From CAMREV01 sp051650525 (GTDB lineage: Bacteria; Bacillota_I; Bacilli_A; Mycoplasmatales; Mycoplasmoidaceae), in NCBI GenBank assembly GCA_051650525.1, contig JBOFJE010000009.1, positions 1 through 9,923 of the forward strand: 9,923 bases of DNA. The letters run 5' to 3'. The translations under genes and the position numbers were made by a program. Under the pieces are notes generated by a model that ran no database searches, was not told where the DNA came from, and worked only from the letters and a program-made list of their open reading frames with translations. Shown here in pieces: positions 8,644 through 9,923 of this stretch. Positions within the stretch are counted from its first letter, which is position 1. Every line of letters starts with the position of its first letter.

Positions 8644-9615
8644 TTATTTCTTTCCAATTTTAATTTTTTTGAAAATAATAATCATAAGATAAGTAATCTT
8701 ATAAAAGAAAAAATTTTTAACTACTTTAAAAAATAAATAATCGATATTCATATATTCTTTGTAGGAATTTTTATAAATTTTAATATTTTTATTATCTATT
8801 TTAATTTTATTTTCTATTCACTTTTTCATATTTCTACATTTAGGATTTTTATATAAATAAATATAAAAAAAAATTTTATTTTTTAAAAAAATATCAGTTT
8901 TTTCGAAAGATTCAAGAATATTTAACCATAAATTATCTAATTCAATTCAATTTTTCTCATTATAATTAAGAGAGCCTTGAAGACTATGAATCCTAACTCA
9001 TGTTGAAATAGATTTGTCAAATATAAAATTATAATTATTGCAAAATTTTAATCATAAATCATAATCTTGAGTTACTTTCAATTCTTCATTAAAATTATTT
9101 AATTCCAAATACTTTTTAGGAATTAAAAAAGTGCAACCAGAAAAAATTGTAAATAATAATAAAATCCACTTATTATCAACATAATTTTTATTCAATATTT
9201 TTTCAATTTTAACATTTAAATTAAATAATCCTTTGCAAAAGAATTTTTTAGAATTACTAAAAACTATTGAATCAAAATCCTTCAAATTATTAATTAATTT
9301 GACTTGATTATATATTTTATTTTTACTATATTCATCATCATGAGAAAGTCAAGAAAAATACTCACCTTGCATATTAGCAATGCCTAAGTTTAGAGCACTA
9401 CTAACTCCACCATTTTCTTTATTTAATATTTTAATTTTAGCTTTATATTTTTCACATATCAAAGCTGTTTTATCTGTAGAACCATCATTGACTACAATAA
9501 TTTCAATGTTATTATATTTTTGATTCAAAGCACTATTTATAGCATTTTTAATGTATTTTTCTCCATTATAAACAGGTATTATAATAGATACTAAGGGATT
9601 ATAATAATTTTCCAT
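8644..9615 (-). CDS. GT2-family glycosyltransferase (GT-A fold)
   Basis: This 323-residue protein is intact when TGA is read as Trp (five TGA codons at 9349, 9052, 8998, 8947 and 8818, plus TGG codons such as 9166-9168). It is an inverting nucleotide-sugar transferase acting at the cytoplasmic face. Motifs run in GT2 order: VSIIIPVYNGEKYI (9-22), VVNDGSTDKT (41-50), NGGVSSALNLGI (68-79), the metal-binding LSHDDE (90-95), SGCTFLIPK (159-167) and TQDYDLW (182-188), where Asp184/Asp186 lie in the acceptor-side acidic motif. The C-terminal 120 residues are Lys/Asn/Phe-rich with a hydrophobic end, KITYLMIIIF, that could rest on the membrane. The start has only a weak AAGAA upstream, 48 bases after the preceding GT4 stop; its own stop is three bases before the membrane protein ATG. 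Donor and acceptor are unknown. Confidence 0.9.
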
Positions 9616-9663
9616 ATTTCTTATTATAAATGATAATAAAATATATATTTAAATTAATGACTA

Positions 9664-9923
9664 TTACCTATCTATAACTGAATATATTATTTTCTTCCAA
9701 TTTTCATAAAATTTATCTATTTTAAAATTTTTATTAAAATATTCAATTGTATTAGAATGCATTTTTTCTAATAATTCTTTATTGCTCATCAATTCATTTA
9801 TTGCTTTAGCAACTATTTCAGGACTATCATTTTTATCAAAAATTAAACCATTATAATTATTTATTACTAAGTTGGAAGCATTTGCAAAGGTATTTCTAAT
9901 TACAATTGGAATTCCACATGACA
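9664..9923 (-). CDS. GT4-family glycosyltransferase, C-terminal part (runs off the window)
   Basis: The last 86 residues of a transferase whose 5' end lies beyond base 9923. The visible part starts SCGIPIVIRNTFANAS, then NYNGLIFDKND, the downstream portion of the GT4 nucleotide-sugar site; the E-x7-E motif itself is just outside. The end, NFKIDKFYENWKKII, stops at TAA 9664-9666. Its Trp at 9697-9699 is TGG. It is clearly paralogous to the GT4 at 5459-6613: both share I-R-N-T-F-x-x-A, L-V, Y-N-G-L-x-F-D-K and a similar helix-rich tail of nearly equal length. It is the first visible gene of the minus-strand set. Confidence 0.82.
   Translation of the reverse strand, partial: SCGIPIVIRNTFANASNLVINNYNGLIFDKNDSPEIVAKAINELMSNKELLEKMHSNTIEYFNKNFKIDKFYENWKKIIYSVIDR

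Noticed and set aside
2176..9615. Many separate short genes or pseudogenes split by TGA
   Set aside because: All pieces of each gene are in one frame, broken only by TGA at Trp-like positions, so they are single genes under code 4.
2176..9615. TGA as glycine (code 25) or selenocysteine
   Set aside because: TGA sites match conserved Trp in RmlD and GT2 families, glycine does not fit there, and they are too frequent for selenocysteine.

Overview
This window looks like part of a surface-glycan (capsule or exopolysaccharide) cluster from a Mollicute (Mycoplasma/Spiroplasma-type bacterium) that reads TGA as tryptophan. The DNA is extremely AT-rich. Five of the seven main reading frames are cut by TGA under the standard code but run through when TGA is Trp. 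The TGA codons sit where the protein families have Trp, for example the N-W-Y-W-S-G stretch of the RmlD-like reductase, where one Trp is TGA and the other TGG. All coordinates here use translation table 4. The genus cannot be named from this window.

Plus-strand half (61-5010): three tightly packed genes encode a nucleotide-sugar pathway from UDP-GlcNAc. They are a WbjD/FnlC/CapG-type 2-epimerase (61-1167), a WbjB/FnlA/CapE-type 4,6-dehydratase/5-epimerase (1170-2204) and an RmlD/WbvR-type 4-ketoreductase (2176-3039). The reductase has no cupin domain, which favours UDP-L-QuiNAc (WbvB-WbvR-WbvD type) over UDP-L-FucNAc as the product; this is an inference. A 331-base stretch with frame-hopping, protein-like remnants follows. 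Then comes a large two-domain glycosyltransferase (3371 onward): an N-terminal GT17-like domain and a C-terminal GT2-like domain. Its conserved C-terminus is displaced into another frame by an apparent one-base loss in a T run near 4901-4909.

The two halves converge on about 450 bases (5011-5458) without an intact gene. These hold a 46-codon protein-like fragment.

Minus-strand half (9923 down to 5459), in transcription order: a GT4 glycosyltransferase cut by the window edge, a GT2 glycosyltransferase, a 674-residue polytopic membrane protein with an extracytoplasmic-looking tail (GT-C-like or polymerase-like), and a second GT4 glycosyltransferase closely resembling the first. Spacings of 2-3 bases between the last three indicate one operon.

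Together the window supplies one activated deoxy-amino sugar, four glycosyltransferases and one integral-membrane glycan-assembly candidate. No initiating sugar-phosphate transferase, flippase or ABC exporter is visible here; these may lie outside. No tRNA, rRNA, CRISPR array or intact insertion sequence was recognised.
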